Source: Kmv34 sp964524965
Lineage (GTDB): Bacteria; Aerophobota; Aerophobia; Aerophobales; B3-G15
Direction: 5' to 3'
Assembly (NCBI GenBank): GCA_964524965.1
Contig: CAZGDY010000005.1
Span: 1 to 34,516, forward strand
DNA: 34,516 bases
Shown: positions 6,972 through 15,223 of the stretch, piece by piece
How the letters are laid out: each line of letters begins with the position of its first letter
Numbering within the stretch: position 1 is the first letter of the stretch
Notes under the pieces: generated by a model
What the model was told of the DNA's origin: nothing
Database searches by the model: none
What the model saw: only the letters and a program-made list of their open reading frames with translations
Program-made: the position numbers and the translations under genes

Positions 6972-9616
6972 GTACTCTTGCTCTCTAAATCCTTTAATCT
7001 TTTTTCCAGTTTTTTACGTTTTATAATCAGTTGCAATTTTTTCCCTTTCTCTTTTTCTACAACTTCCTCGGGAGCTTTTTCTAAAAATTGAGGAGAAGAA
7101 AGTTTTCCTTGAGTTCTTAAAAACTCTTTTTTTACCTCTTCTAAATCTTTTTTTAGCCTCTCTTTTTCTCTGTTTGTATCAATTAACTTAGTTAGAGGAA
7201 TGAATATATCTACATCTTTCACTATTCCAGACGCGCAACTTTCTGGCTTTTTAAGATTAGAGTCAACAGTTAATTTTTCCGGATTAACAAGATCTATAAT
7301 ATAAGATGAGTATTCTCTTAATAAGTTCAAATAACTACAGTTTTTAGTCCGTAAAAGAATCTCTATTTTTTTTTGAGGAGGAATTCTCATCTCTGCTCTA
7401 ATAGTTCTTATTTCGGTAATGATTTCCCTAAAAAAAACCATTTTTTCCTCGGCTTCTTCATCCCCAACCATTTTTTCCTCGGGCCAATTAGATATCATAA
7501 TGCTCTCTTGTTTCTGGGGGAGGCGTTGAAATAACTCCTCAGTTATAAAAGGCATAAAGGGGTGCAAAAGTTTTAAACTTCCCTTCAAAACTTGATATAG
7601 AATAGTTTGAGTAATTTGACGTTGTCCAGATTTTTCTCTCAGACTTGATTTAGTTAGCTCAACATACCAATCACAAAAATCTTGCCAGATAAATCGATAA
7701 AGAGTCTGAGCAGCCTGAGGAAATAAGAGATTTTCCAGGTGATGAGTAACCTCTCTTACGGTTTTTTTATAGCGAGATAAAATCCACTTATCACAAAGTT
7801 GAAGCTTATCAATTAAAGTAGCCTCATTGGAGGGAGAAAAATCTTCCAGGTTCATCAAAACAAAGCGGGAGACATTCCATATTTTATTGGCAAAATTACG
7901 GTAACTTTTTACTCTATCTGAAAAAAAACGAAAATAAGGAGTTTCTGTTTTTAGAGCAACCAGAGAAAAACGAAAAGCATCGGTTCCATATTTTTCCATC
8001 ATTTTCAAAGGATCTATTACATTCCCTTTAGATTTGGACATTTTCTCTCCTTTTTCATCACCAATGAGAGGATGGATATGAACTTTATAAAAAGGAACTT
8101 CCCCGGTAAAGTTTATCGCCATCATAACCATCCTTGCTACCCAAAAAAAGAGAATGTCCCAGCCACTGCAAAGAAGGGATGTCGGATAAAATTTTTTAAA
8201 TTTTTCTCCTTCTTGGGGCCAACCCATAGTAGAAAAAGGCCAAAGACCTGAAGAAAACCAGGTATCAAGAACATCTTCATCCTGTTGGAGATTAGACGAT
8301 GAGCATTTTCTGCACTGAAAAGGCTCCTCGCAACTCACTATTACCTCTCCACATTCCTTGCAATACCACACAGGAAGGCGATGTCCCCACCAAATCTGCC
8401 TTGAGATACACCAGTCATGAATCCTCTCTAACCAATCAAGATAATTTCTCTCCCAATAAGAAGGATAAAATTTTATTTTTTCTTCTTTAACGGCCTTGAT
8501 GGCAGATTTAGCAAAATCTTTTATTTTCACAAACCATTGAGCAGAAAGAAATGGTTCCACAACTGTATTGCAACGATAACATCGTCCAATTCTATGTTCA
8601 TGATCTTCTATTTTCTCTAAATATCCTTCTTTTTCCAAGTCGTTAACAATTATTTCCCTACACTTATTACGACCAAGACCCTGATAAACTCCCCCCTTTT
8701 CATTTATGGTAGCATCTTCGTTAAATACATTAAGCGGGGTAAGATTATGACGCTGACCAATTAAGAAATCCTCTCTGTCATGAGCAGGAGTGACCTTGAG
8801 AGCTCCTGTGCCGAAATCAGAATCAACATGTTCATCAAAAATAAGGGGCAAAACTCTACCCACCAGGGGAAGAGTTAATTTTTCCCCTTTAAATTGCTTA
8901 TATCGTTCATCTCGAGGATTAACTGCTATTGCCACGTCACCTAACAAGGTTTCAGGTCGGGTAGTAGCAACTGTAATATATTTTTTATCCTTTCCTTTTG
9001 AATTAATAAAAGGATACTTAATGTAGTAGAGCTTACCGTAAACATTCTCATACTCCACTTCAATATCAGAAAGAGCTGTTTGGCAGCGAGGACACCAGTT
9101 AATAATATAATCCCCCTTATAAATATATCCCTTCTCATAAAGGGTAACAAAAACTTTTTTCACTGCTCTTGAGTGCCCCTCATCCATCGTAAATGTTTTA
9201 TCTTCCCAACTACAGGACACTCCTAATTTTCTCATCTGATGAAAGATACGCTCACCGTACTGATTTTTCCATTGCCAAATTTTTTTTATAAACTCTTCTC
9301 TGCCTAACTCTTCTTTACTGTGTCCCTCTTTTCTTAACTCTCTTTCCACCACATTCTGGGTAGCTATTCCAGCATGGTCAATTCCTGGAATCCATAATAC
9401 GTCATAGCCTTGCATCCTTTTAAATCTAACTACAATATCTTGAAGAGTGATATTAAGAGCATGCCCCATATGCAAAACTCCAGTAATGTTAGGAGGAGGC
9501 ATAACTAAGGAAAAAGTTTTCCTCTTTTTCCCGGGTTGAGGAGAAAAATAGCCTTTTTTTTCCCAGAAACTCTCCCATTTTTCCTCTACCAGTTTTGGAT
9601 CATATCTTTTTTCCAT
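6968..9616 (-). CDS. valS: Valyl-tRNA synthetase
   Basis: An 882-residue class I synthetase, full length for the bacterial enzyme. It charges tRNA-Val in the cytoplasm. The HIGH-type motif is HMGH (49-52) in GVLHMGHALN, and the KMSKS loop is at 525-529 in GEKMSKSKGN. The CP1 editing domain (with TTRPET and GTGALKVTPAHD) lies between them. A second cysteine cluster, CKECG...CRKC, sits before the DVLDTWFSSGLWPF block. The last 70 or so residues are a charged coiled coil typical of ValS, which contacts the tRNA corner. It is the first gene of a leftward operon with the LOG-family and DUF1385 genes. A promoter is visible about 65 bases upstream, which leaves no room for a T-box leader. Confidence 0.98.
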   Translation of the reverse strand: MEKRYDPKLVEEKWESFWEKKGYFSPQPGKKRKTFSLVMPPPNITGVLHMGHALNITLQDIVVRFKRMQGYDVLWIPGIDHAGIATQNVVERELRKEGHSKEELGREEFIKKIWQWKNQYGERIFHQMRKLGVSCSWEDKTFTMDEGHSRAVKKVFVTLYEKGYIYKGDYIINWCPRCQTALSDIEVEYENVYGKLYYIKYPFINSKGKDKKYITVATTRPETLLGDVAIAVNPRDERYKQFKGEKLTLPLVGRVLPLIFDEHVDSDFGTGALKVTPAHDREDFLIGQRHNLTPLNVFNEDATINEKGGVYQGLGRNKCREIIVNDLEKEGYLEKIEDHEHRIGRCYRCNTVVEPFLSAQWFVKIKDFAKSAIKAVKEEKIKFYPSYWERNYLDWLERIHDWCISRQIWWGHRLPVWYCKECGEVIVSCEEPFQCRKCSSSNLQQDEDVLDTWFSSGLWPFSTMGWPQEGEKFKKFYPTSLLCSGWDILFFWVARMVMMAINFTGEVPFYKVHIHPLIGDEKGEKMSKSKGNVIDPLKMMEKYGTDAFRFSLVALKTETPYFRFFSDRVKSYRNFANKIWNVSRFVLMNLEDFSPSNEATLIDKLQLCDKWILSRYKKTVREVTHHLENLLFPQAAQTLYRFIWQDFCDWYVELTKSSLREKSGQRQITQTILYQVLKGSLKLLHPFMPFITEELFQRLPQKQESIMISNWPEEKMVGDEEAEEKMVFFREIITEIRTIRAEMRIPPQKKIEILLRTKNCSYLNLLREYSSYIIDLVNPEKLTVDSNLKKPESCASGIVKDVDIFIPLTKLIDTNREKERLKKDLEEVKKEFLRTQGKLSSPQFLEKAPEEVVEKEKGKKLQLIIKRKKLEKRLKDLESKST

Positions 9617-9679
9617 AATTTTTTCTTTTATCTATTATCCTTTACTTCTCAATTTTCGCCTCTCAACTTTATATGCCTC

Positions 9680-9707
9680 ATATTATAAAACAGGATGTAT
9701 TAGTCAA
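9680..9707 (-). promoter_or_regulatory. Promoter of the valS operon
   Basis: On the minus strand TTGACT (plus 9702-9707) is followed by a 16-base spacer and TAATAT (plus 9680-9685). An overlapping TATAAT sits two bases closer to the -35 box. The predicted transcript has a leader of about 55 bases before the valS ATG. Confidence 0.6.
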
Positions 9708-9852
9708 GAGAAATCACTTACTTAAAATAGTATTGGTGAGCTTTTAAGAGGTTTTCGAATAAAAACCATAAGGGTGAGAATCTCTTCACTAATAAAAATC
9801 TTTCTATAACTACCAGACTACAATAATTAAGAACACTTAAAAAAATATGAAC

Positions 9853-9874
9853 TTAGCTGATTTTTATCAGCTAA
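9853..9874 (-). terminator. Hairpin after the iron-sulfur flavoprotein gene, likely terminator
   Basis: A perfect 9-bp stem (TTAGCTGAT / ATCAGCTAA) with a four-base loop begins four bases past the stop at 9879 on the minus strand. On that strand it is followed by GTTCATA and a run of seven T, so the T tract is offset from the stem. The stem is A+T-rich, so efficiency is uncertain. Confidence 0.5.
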
Positions 9875-9878
9875 TATT

Positions 9879-10619
9879 TTAGCCGTTTGATTTTAGTCGC
9901 CGAAGTAAGGGAGTGTATAAAACTTGCTGTTGTAAATAGTTAGCTCGGCTAGATGCCCCGTGGGCAAGGAGAAAACAAACCTCGGCAACTCGCTTCCCCA
10001 GCGTTTGACTTGCTTGCACCGCTACGCGAGCATCAAGATCAGAAGCATGGTATAATTTTTCAATTGCGTCTTTGTCTCTTTTGTTGGCCGTCCATCCGCC
10101 AACACCAATGTAGGCCTCCCAGAGATCTCCTGACACAGGGATACTACCAGTTAGTAAAGCATGATTATTCAAATCGGTTAATGCATGCTCCTGGCCAGAA
10201 AAAATGTGTTTTCCTTGAGCAATTGAGCCCATGACCTTCATTGAAATCATTAATCCTTTTGCACCGTATTGGCGATTGTAGTATGCATTAATGCTATTTC
10301 CCAGCCTATCTATAAAACATTTCAGCTGTCCGGGAATGCTCATGTGATACACTGGCACCGAGTATACAATCCCATCTGCCTCAACCCAGAGATCCCTAAG
10401 TTCCTGAAAATTATCCTTAATGGCGCACTCACCATAAAATCGATCCTGACATGCATAGCAGTGAACACAGGGTTGAAATATCTTACCCTTGAATAAGTAA
10501 AGATGTGTGTGCACCTCATCTGGGCTTACGCTTTTAGCTGCAGCGAGTGCCTGCTTCAATAAAAATACACTGTTCCCGTCCCGTGGACTTCCCGATACCC
10601 CAAGTACATTTATTCGCAT
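9879..10619 (-). CDS. Iron-sulfur flavoprotein (Isf-like, flavodoxin fold)
   Basis: A 246-residue NADPH-dependent FMN-reductase/flavodoxin-like protein. GVSGSPRDGNS (7-17) is the FMN phosphate loop, and YSVPVYHMSIPGQLKCFIDR (86-105) is the second flavin-contact block. Between them C51-x2-C54-x2-C57-x7-C65 matches the compact CX2CX2CX4-7C motif that holds a [4Fe-4S] cluster in archaeal Isf. That makes an Isf-type electron carrier, receiving electrons from ferredoxin, more likely than a plain quinone reductase. It has a strong GGGAGG ribosome site. It is 125 bases after the DUF1177 gene on the same strand and may share its transcript. The possible ferredoxin partner is at 14344. Its composition matches the block to its right rather than valS. 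Confidence 0.85.
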   Translation of the reverse strand: MRINVLGVSGSPRDGNSVFLLKQALAAAKSVSPDEVHTHLYLFKGKIFQPCVHCYACQDRFYGECAIKDNFQELRDLWVEADGIVYSVPVYHMSIPGQLKCFIDRLGNSINAYYNRQYGAKGLMISMKVMGSIAQGKHIFSGQEHALTDLNNHALLTGSIPVSGDLWEAYIGVGGWTANKRDKDAIEKLYHASDLDARVAVQASQTLGKRVAEVCFLLAHGASSRANYLQQQVLYTPLLRRLKSNG

Positions 10620-10744
10620 TTCAGAACCTCCCTCAAAAATAAAAAAGGATATTCTCCAATAATCTTTTTTTAAGAAAATTTAACAATCATTAAGATTAAA
10701 GCTATTTCTTGAGTACATTACTAAATCTTTTATCCGCTCAGTAT

Positions 10745-11674
10745 TTATTTTCCAGACGATTGAAGTATCTGCATGGATCCGTAGAGACGCACAAGTAACT
10801 GGAATTCTTCTTCTGTATAGAAGGAGCACTTATTTTGACTAAATGCCTTGGCAACCTCGATGCAATATCGCGCCGCAGCCTCTATGTCTATTTCGTGATT
10901 GGCGCCAGTAGCACAGCCAGGCACTGGAGTTTCAGTAGTAATTGCAATTCCAATAACCGGTGAGCTGGTAACAGTACACGGTTGCATTATGCTATTTATG
11001 TGGGAAAGACTATTTTCGTACGGCGTGATATCCTGGGTGGTAATAGCAATAACCCGAGCAGGTTGTCCAGTGGTCCATTCCATAATATTAATCAAATCAT
11101 CACTAACTTTTAATATGTAACCCTCTTTTACGGTTGGTGTTATGGCAAAACTGCGAAAATTTGCGATACGATTTCCCTTGGTAGTATCGATGGATAGTAT
11201 GGCCTGCATTCTCTCATCAACCTCGAACTTATTCATCTGTGCGATACTGACCGGGCAGCCCATGAATGCAACCGGTTCATGGGGAACCGTTGGAGCGCAT
11301 GGACAAATATGAGTAGCCACAATAACATTTCCCAAAAGAGAATCTCCCTTTTTTTTCATTTCGGCAAGCTTTAGAGCGCAGGCAATGGCAGCAATGGCAC
11401 CATCAGCATCAGAAACCAAGCCTACTCGACCCGGCCGAGCCCCAACTCCCCCGAGTCTGCCTATTATTCCTAGTGTAGCCTCTTTCTTCTTACCTGTTAT
11501 ATTGGTTTTACCAGGAACAAAAATTTTGATAAAATCAGTGTACCCCTCCTTGGTTGTAACTCGTTCCACTTTGACGTTTTCCAGTCCAGCTTTGTGAAGA
11601 TATTTGGCTACTTGCTCTCCATTTACCCCAGCATCATCCAATAATTCATGTGCTTCAATGACTTGTCTGAGCAT
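10745..11674 (-). CDS. DUF1177 family protein
   Basis: A 309-residue protein from the ATG at 11674, covering the whole DUF1177 family. Conserved blocks are TDFIKI, GIIGRLGGVGARP, GLVSDADGA, THICP, PHEPVAFMGCP, SIDTTKGN, TTQDITPYENSLSHINS and PVPGCATGANHEIDIE. The family has no established reaction. The His, Asp and Glu residues within GLVSDADGA, THICP and PHEPV resemble metallopeptidase-like metal sites, which is my inference. The open frame extends 19 codons further upstream, but those overlap the previous gene and AGGAG lies seven bases before the 11674 ATG, so I use that start. It overlaps the racemase-like gene by 20 bases, implying coupled translation and joint function. Confidence 0.88.
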   Translation of the reverse strand: MLRQVIEAHELLDDAGVNGEQVAKYLHKAGLENVKVERVTTKEGYTDFIKIFVPGKTNITGKKKEATLGIIGRLGGVGARPGRVGLVSDADGAIAAIACALKLAEMKKKGDSLLGNVIVATHICPCAPTVPHEPVAFMGCPVSIAQMNKFEVDERMQAILSIDTTKGNRIANFRSFAITPTVKEGYILKVSDDLINIMEWTTGQPARVIAITTQDITPYENSLSHINSIMQPCTVTSSPVIGIAITTETPVPGCATGANHEIDIEAAARYCIEVAKAFSQNKCSFYTEEEFQLLVRLYGSMQILQSSGK

Positions 11675-12332
11675 ATTGACTCCTGTGAATAGTATAAAAT
11701 GTGACAAGACCTGCAGCAAGTATAGGATCAATCACCGCAAGACCTACTTGCTTTTGTAAAGAACTTGCAATATTGATTGTCGAGTAACCGGTACAAGCAA
11801 GGGCAATTACTTGCGCACCAGATTGCCGTAGTCGCTTAGCAGCAGCAATCGCCGCGTTAAGGGTATCCTTCGAATAAAGATCAAGTGTAGTGCTTACCCT
11901 TGGAGGCTTTTCCAGCCCTACCAAAGAGTGACCCAATATTTTAATCATTACATCGGGAACTGTATCTCCCATACCAATAATTCCCACCCGCGTACCTAAA
12001 GTTCGAGCAAGGCAGGCTGAGGCGCTTCCTGCGCCCACTATGGGTATTGTCAGTTCTTTGCGTAACTCGGATACTCCTGGATCATTAGCACAACTTACTA
12101 CAATGGCTTTTAAACCAAGTTTGGCCATTTTTCTACCTAAGGTTAAGATTTTAGGGATGGCAATCTGCTCGGTACAAGAGTTATATATGCCGGCTGGCTG
12201 TTCCGGGATACATTCACTATGTACACTCAATGAAGGATAATTATTCTCTATAAGACGACCATGTTTATTGAGCTCAATTGAATTTTGAAGGCTAATAACT
12301 CGTATCAGTCCTATTTTAGTGTGCTCAATCAT
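11655..12332 (-). CDS. Asp/Glu/hydantoin racemase superfamily protein
   Basis: A 225-residue two-domain protein of the Asp/Glu/hydantoin racemase (AroM-like) superfamily. The paired catalytic cysteines are visible: C81 in VVSCANDPG and C180 in ALACTGYS, each at the usual place in one half of the pseudo-symmetric fold. Members racemise amino acids or hydantoins, or isomerise/decarboxylate related acids, without a cofactor. The substrate is not readable here. A GAGGG ribosome site sits nine bases before the ATG. It is followed at once by the DUF1177 gene, a pairing that, as I recall, recurs in other bacteria (AroM with DUF1177). A small hairpin lies just upstream. Confidence 0.82.
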   Translation of the reverse strand: MIEHTKIGLIRVISLQNSIELNKHGRLIENNYPSLSVHSECIPEQPAGIYNSCTEQIAIPKILTLGRKMAKLGLKAIVVSCANDPGVSELRKELTIPIVGAGSASACLARTLGTRVGIIGMGDTVPDVMIKILGHSLVGLEKPPRVSTTLDLYSKDTLNAAIAAAKRLRQSGAQVIALACTGYSTINIASSLQKQVGLAVIDPILAAGLVTFYTIHRSQYAQTSH

Positions 12333-12345
12333 GATTTTTCCCTCA

Positions 12346-12371
12346 TTTTACAGCTTCGGAAACCTGTAAAA
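12346..12371 (-). other. Intercistronic hairpin between AOR and the racemase-like gene
   Basis: A perfect 8-bp stem (TTTTACAG / CTGTAAAA) encloses a ten-base loop. It lies directly ahead of the ribosome site of the gene starting at 12332 and 82 bases past the AOR stop. There is no T run after it on the minus strand, so it would shield or protect the downstream message rather than terminate. Function unknown. Confidence 0.4.
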
Positions 12372-12452
12372 CATGTTTTCTTTCTCTTTTTTGATATCGG
12401 AAGGAGTTGTTTTCGACAGGTAGATGGTGTATAAAAGCTTTTTTGCATGGTT

Positions 12453-14342
12453 TTACTTAGCAGCATGAAGTAGTAAATCATCAAGTCCAAGCATCTTCAG
12501 CCTTTTCTCGGTAGGAATACCGTTTGCACTCCAACCACGAAGATGATAGAACTCCTGAAGAAGCTGGTCAAAACGCTTACGATTTATTTTGCGCCCTTTC
12601 CCCGGACCTCCGGGAATCTCCTCGAAAAAACGGGATGGAAGTGTATCATCAGCCCGTCCGAGTCCCTGATGAACATTAAACATACGCTCTAAGTTTATTA
12701 CGCGCTCTCCTGCTCGCCGTAGCTTCTGGACATCCATAGAAATACCGGTAGCCGCCTGGAACATTTCAGCCAAAAGCTCTGGAGTAACACGATGAGAGGA
12801 AAGAGTATGCATGAAACACACTCCCAGACAATCTGAAGCACAGCACACTTCCTCGTGGTAGGTGACGAGTTTCGCCTTCCCTTCGTAAAATAATGGATCA
12901 GTTCCCCGAGAGGTACCAGTTATCCGATTAGCAATTTTGCTGTGCTCTAGAGTAGAACCAAACTGGCACATAATTTCGGTATGTAAGTGATCCCCTCCCC
13001 TGGGATTCACTGCAAAAGCAAGAGCGTAAGGTACGGTTGAGCGAAGTTCAACACTACTCAAAGGTAGTCCCTTTATCTGCATTGCGTATTGCTCTGAACC
13101 CTGGCCAATTTCCTTGCAAATCTCTAAAATTGGCTTTGAGAGAAGCTCACCAATTCCTTCTCTTTTAATGATTTTTTCCAGTAGCTCAAGCACGACGGGC
13201 CCATTTCCCCATTCGATTTGTAGTCCCTCGGTTTGCTTGTTGGTCAACAGACCTCTCTGGTAACACTCCATAGCAAAAGCAATAACGCCGGTTGCCGATA
13301 GCAAATCTAAACCATTTATATTACTAATCTCGTTTGCTTTCAACATTATTTCAGGGTCGTTGTTAAATAATCTTGCTCCGAAACAACTCCCCGCTTCCCA
13401 CTCCGGTCCTTCAGAGTAAGTTCCAGCGTACGGTCCGTGCTCGATTTCATAGGACCTCCCGCAAGTAAGCACGCATGAGCCACAACCATTCTCCCGAATG
13501 AGATATTTTTCCCTGATGTATTCTCCACCTGTTTTGTATGCTTCAGGTAGGTAGGTAGTCTGAAAATTTTTTACAGAATTAGCTCCTGATTGGTTGGCGC
13601 CCACTACACCCCGATTTGTTCCAAATAAAAAATAACGATAAAATCGATCTTGATCGTTACGTACCTGTTCTCTAGCTGTAAGAGCAACCTGCTGAAAACG
13701 TTTTGGGTCTGCCACACGCAAAGGTATTGTCCCACGTACAGCAATTGCCTTTAGTTTTTTTGAACCAAATATTGCACCTAAACCACCTCTGGCTGCCTGT
13801 CGATAAACACTGGCCGCAATACCTGAGTATGCCACCAGATTTTCGCCAGCAGGCCCGATAGCTAAAATATTTGTTTTTGCATCTTCCAACTCAGCCTTAA
13901 GTATCCGATTGGTAAGACGCACATCTTTACCCCACAGATGTTGAGCATCACATATCTGTATGGATTCGTTTTGTATGCTAATATAGACGGGTTTTGATGA
14001 AGCTCCCGTAATCTTGAGCGCGTCGTAGCCAGCGAATTTCAGCTCAGGAGCAAAATGTCCTCCCACGCTACTCTTGCAGTAGATACCAGTCTCCACCGAT
14101 TTTGCCGTAACGGTAAGTCGCGCAGCACCTGGAGCAAAAGTACCCGTTAACGTACCAGCGCAGATGATAACTACATTTTGAGGGGATAAAGGATCAACAT
14201 CAGGGTCCACACTATCTATGAGAAGTCGTACTCCAATGCCTCTTCCTCCAAGATAATCTTCAAACAAACGAGGCGAAAGAGTATGTTTTTCTATCGTCCG
14301 TGTGGTTAGATCTATATGTACAATTTGTCCGCGAAACGCCAT
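12453..14342 (-). CDS. Aldehyde:ferredoxin oxidoreductase (tungsten/molybdenum bis-pterin family)
   Basis: A 629-residue AOR-family protein of normal length. It oxidises aldehydes to carboxylates (or the reverse) using a bis-tungstopterin and one [4Fe-4S] cluster, passing electrons to ferredoxin. The cluster ligands are C287-x2-C290-x3-C294 and C509 in the DxxGxC motif D504-C-L-G-V-C509. The N-terminal domain reads GGRGIGVRLL and ARLTVTAKS as in other AORs, with GGHFAPELKFAGYDALKITG at 94-113. It follows the polyferredoxin gene with one intervening base, so they form one unit. The substrate is unknown. The G+C content (28 of 60 bases at 12661-12720, counted by eye) is well above that of most of the window. 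Confidence 0.95.
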   Translation of the reverse strand: MAFRGQIVHIDLTTRTIEKHTLSPRLFEDYLGGRGIGVRLLIDSVDPDVDPLSPQNVVIICAGTLTGTFAPGAARLTVTAKSVETGIYCKSSVGGHFAPELKFAGYDALKITGASSKPVYISIQNESIQICDAQHLWGKDVRLTNRILKAELEDAKTNILAIGPAGENLVAYSGIAASVYRQAARGGLGAIFGSKKLKAIAVRGTIPLRVADPKRFQQVALTAREQVRNDQDRFYRYFLFGTNRGVVGANQSGANSVKNFQTTYLPEAYKTGGEYIREKYLIRENGCGSCVLTCGRSYEIEHGPYAGTYSEGPEWEAGSCFGARLFNNDPEIMLKANEISNINGLDLLSATGVIAFAMECYQRGLLTNKQTEGLQIEWGNGPVVLELLEKIIKREGIGELLSKPILEICKEIGQGSEQYAMQIKGLPLSSVELRSTVPYALAFAVNPRGGDHLHTEIMCQFGSTLEHSKIANRITGTSRGTDPLFYEGKAKLVTYHEEVCCASDCLGVCFMHTLSSHRVTPELLAEMFQAATGISMDVQKLRRAGERVINLERMFNVHQGLGRADDTLPSRFFEEIPGGPGKGRKINRKRFDQLLQEFYHLRGWSANGIPTEKRLKMLGLDDLLLHAAK

Positions 14343-14343
14343 T

Positions 14344-15051
14344 TCAAGTTACCTCTTCTTCGGCTATGGGAACAAGGTTAACTAGTTTTCTTCTCTCGCC
14401 CACCGAGTATTTTTTTACCCACTCTAAAGCATCACCGGGACAGTATTTTACACATTGAGGATCACCACTGCACAAATCACACTTGATTATTGTCTTGTCC
14501 TCATCCACCTGTAAAGCCCCGTAGGGGCATGCCTTTAGGCAACGAAGGCAACCATCGCAATAAGCTTTGTTGTAAGAAACATAGCCGGTATCGGGGTCTT
14601 TACGAAGAGCATCAGTTGGGCAAGAATCCACACAAAGCGGCTTAGTGCACTGTCGGCAAATGAATATCTCAGTAGTCCCCCACTCTTCATTCTTTTTCAG
14701 AATAATGGCTGACTTCTCATAGCTAAACACATCAAAATGCTGGAACGAGCACACCAACTGACAGGTACGACATCCTGTACATTTTTTACTATTCACATTA
14801 AGCAAATTAGGTATTAGTCGGCGGGCAAGTTCTTTGTGAATAAGCCCCGAAGCAGATATATATAAAAAGCAAGCTGAGCAGTATTTTTCTTTTGTTGTGG
14901 AGGAATCAATAGTCTTTGCGTGTTCTTCACACAAAGGGATTCCACAATAATAGCAATCCCCAACAACTTCATTGGGGCAACCGGTCACTCCACAATATCT
15001 TAAATGCTTGCTACTGGCCGTCATTAAATTTTTACCTGGGGCATTTTGCAC
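14344..15051 (-). CDS. Polyferredoxin with N-terminal zinc ribbon, probable AOR electron-transfer subunit
   Basis: A 235-residue protein with two parts. Residues 20-61 hold C20, C25, C33, C36, C41, H44, C58 and C61, spaced like a B-box/AN1-type double zinc site. Residues 91-204 hold sixteen cysteines in four groups (91/94/97/101, 132/135/140/144, 165/168/171/175, 191/194/200/204), the layout of HybA/DmsB-type subunits with four [4Fe-4S] clusters. No signal peptide or membrane span is seen, so it should work in the cytoplasm as the electron wire of the AOR encoded one base downstream. The start is GTG at 15051, with AGAGGA nine bases upstream; an ATG nine codons in is an alternative. The zinc domain on an AOR-linked ferredoxin is unusual to me. 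Confidence 0.9.
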   Translation of the reverse strand: MQNAPGKNLMTASSKHLRYCGVTGCPNEVVGDCYYCGIPLCEEHAKTIDSSTTKEKYCSACFLYISASGLIHKELARRLIPNLLNVNSKKCTGCRTCQLVCSFQHFDVFSYEKSAIILKKNEEWGTTEIFICRQCTKPLCVDSCPTDALRKDPDTGYVSYNKAYCDGCLRCLKACPYGALQVDEDKTIIKCDLCSGDPQCVKYCPGDALEWVKKYSVGERRKLVNLVPIAEEEVT

Positions 15052-15223
15052 ATATGAGTTTCCTCTTTCTCATAACACACAAAAAGTGTACCATTGCACT
15101 AAATATACTTTGCTTTCGAGGCAGTAAAACTTCTGTTATAAATCAACCGAACTACTTAGAATAACCTATCTGTTAGGAGAAACTTTGTCAAGATGCTTAT
15201 TTAAACTTATTCTGCCGGTAAGG

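Noticed and set aside
9617..9878. T-box or other riboswitch ahead of valS
   Set aside because: A good promoter sits only about 65 bases from the ATG, and no T-box core sequence is visible.
11675..11731. 19-codon N-terminal extension of the DUF1177 protein
   Set aside because: It lies inside the racemase-like gene; AGGAG stands ahead of the ATG at 11674, where family homology begins.
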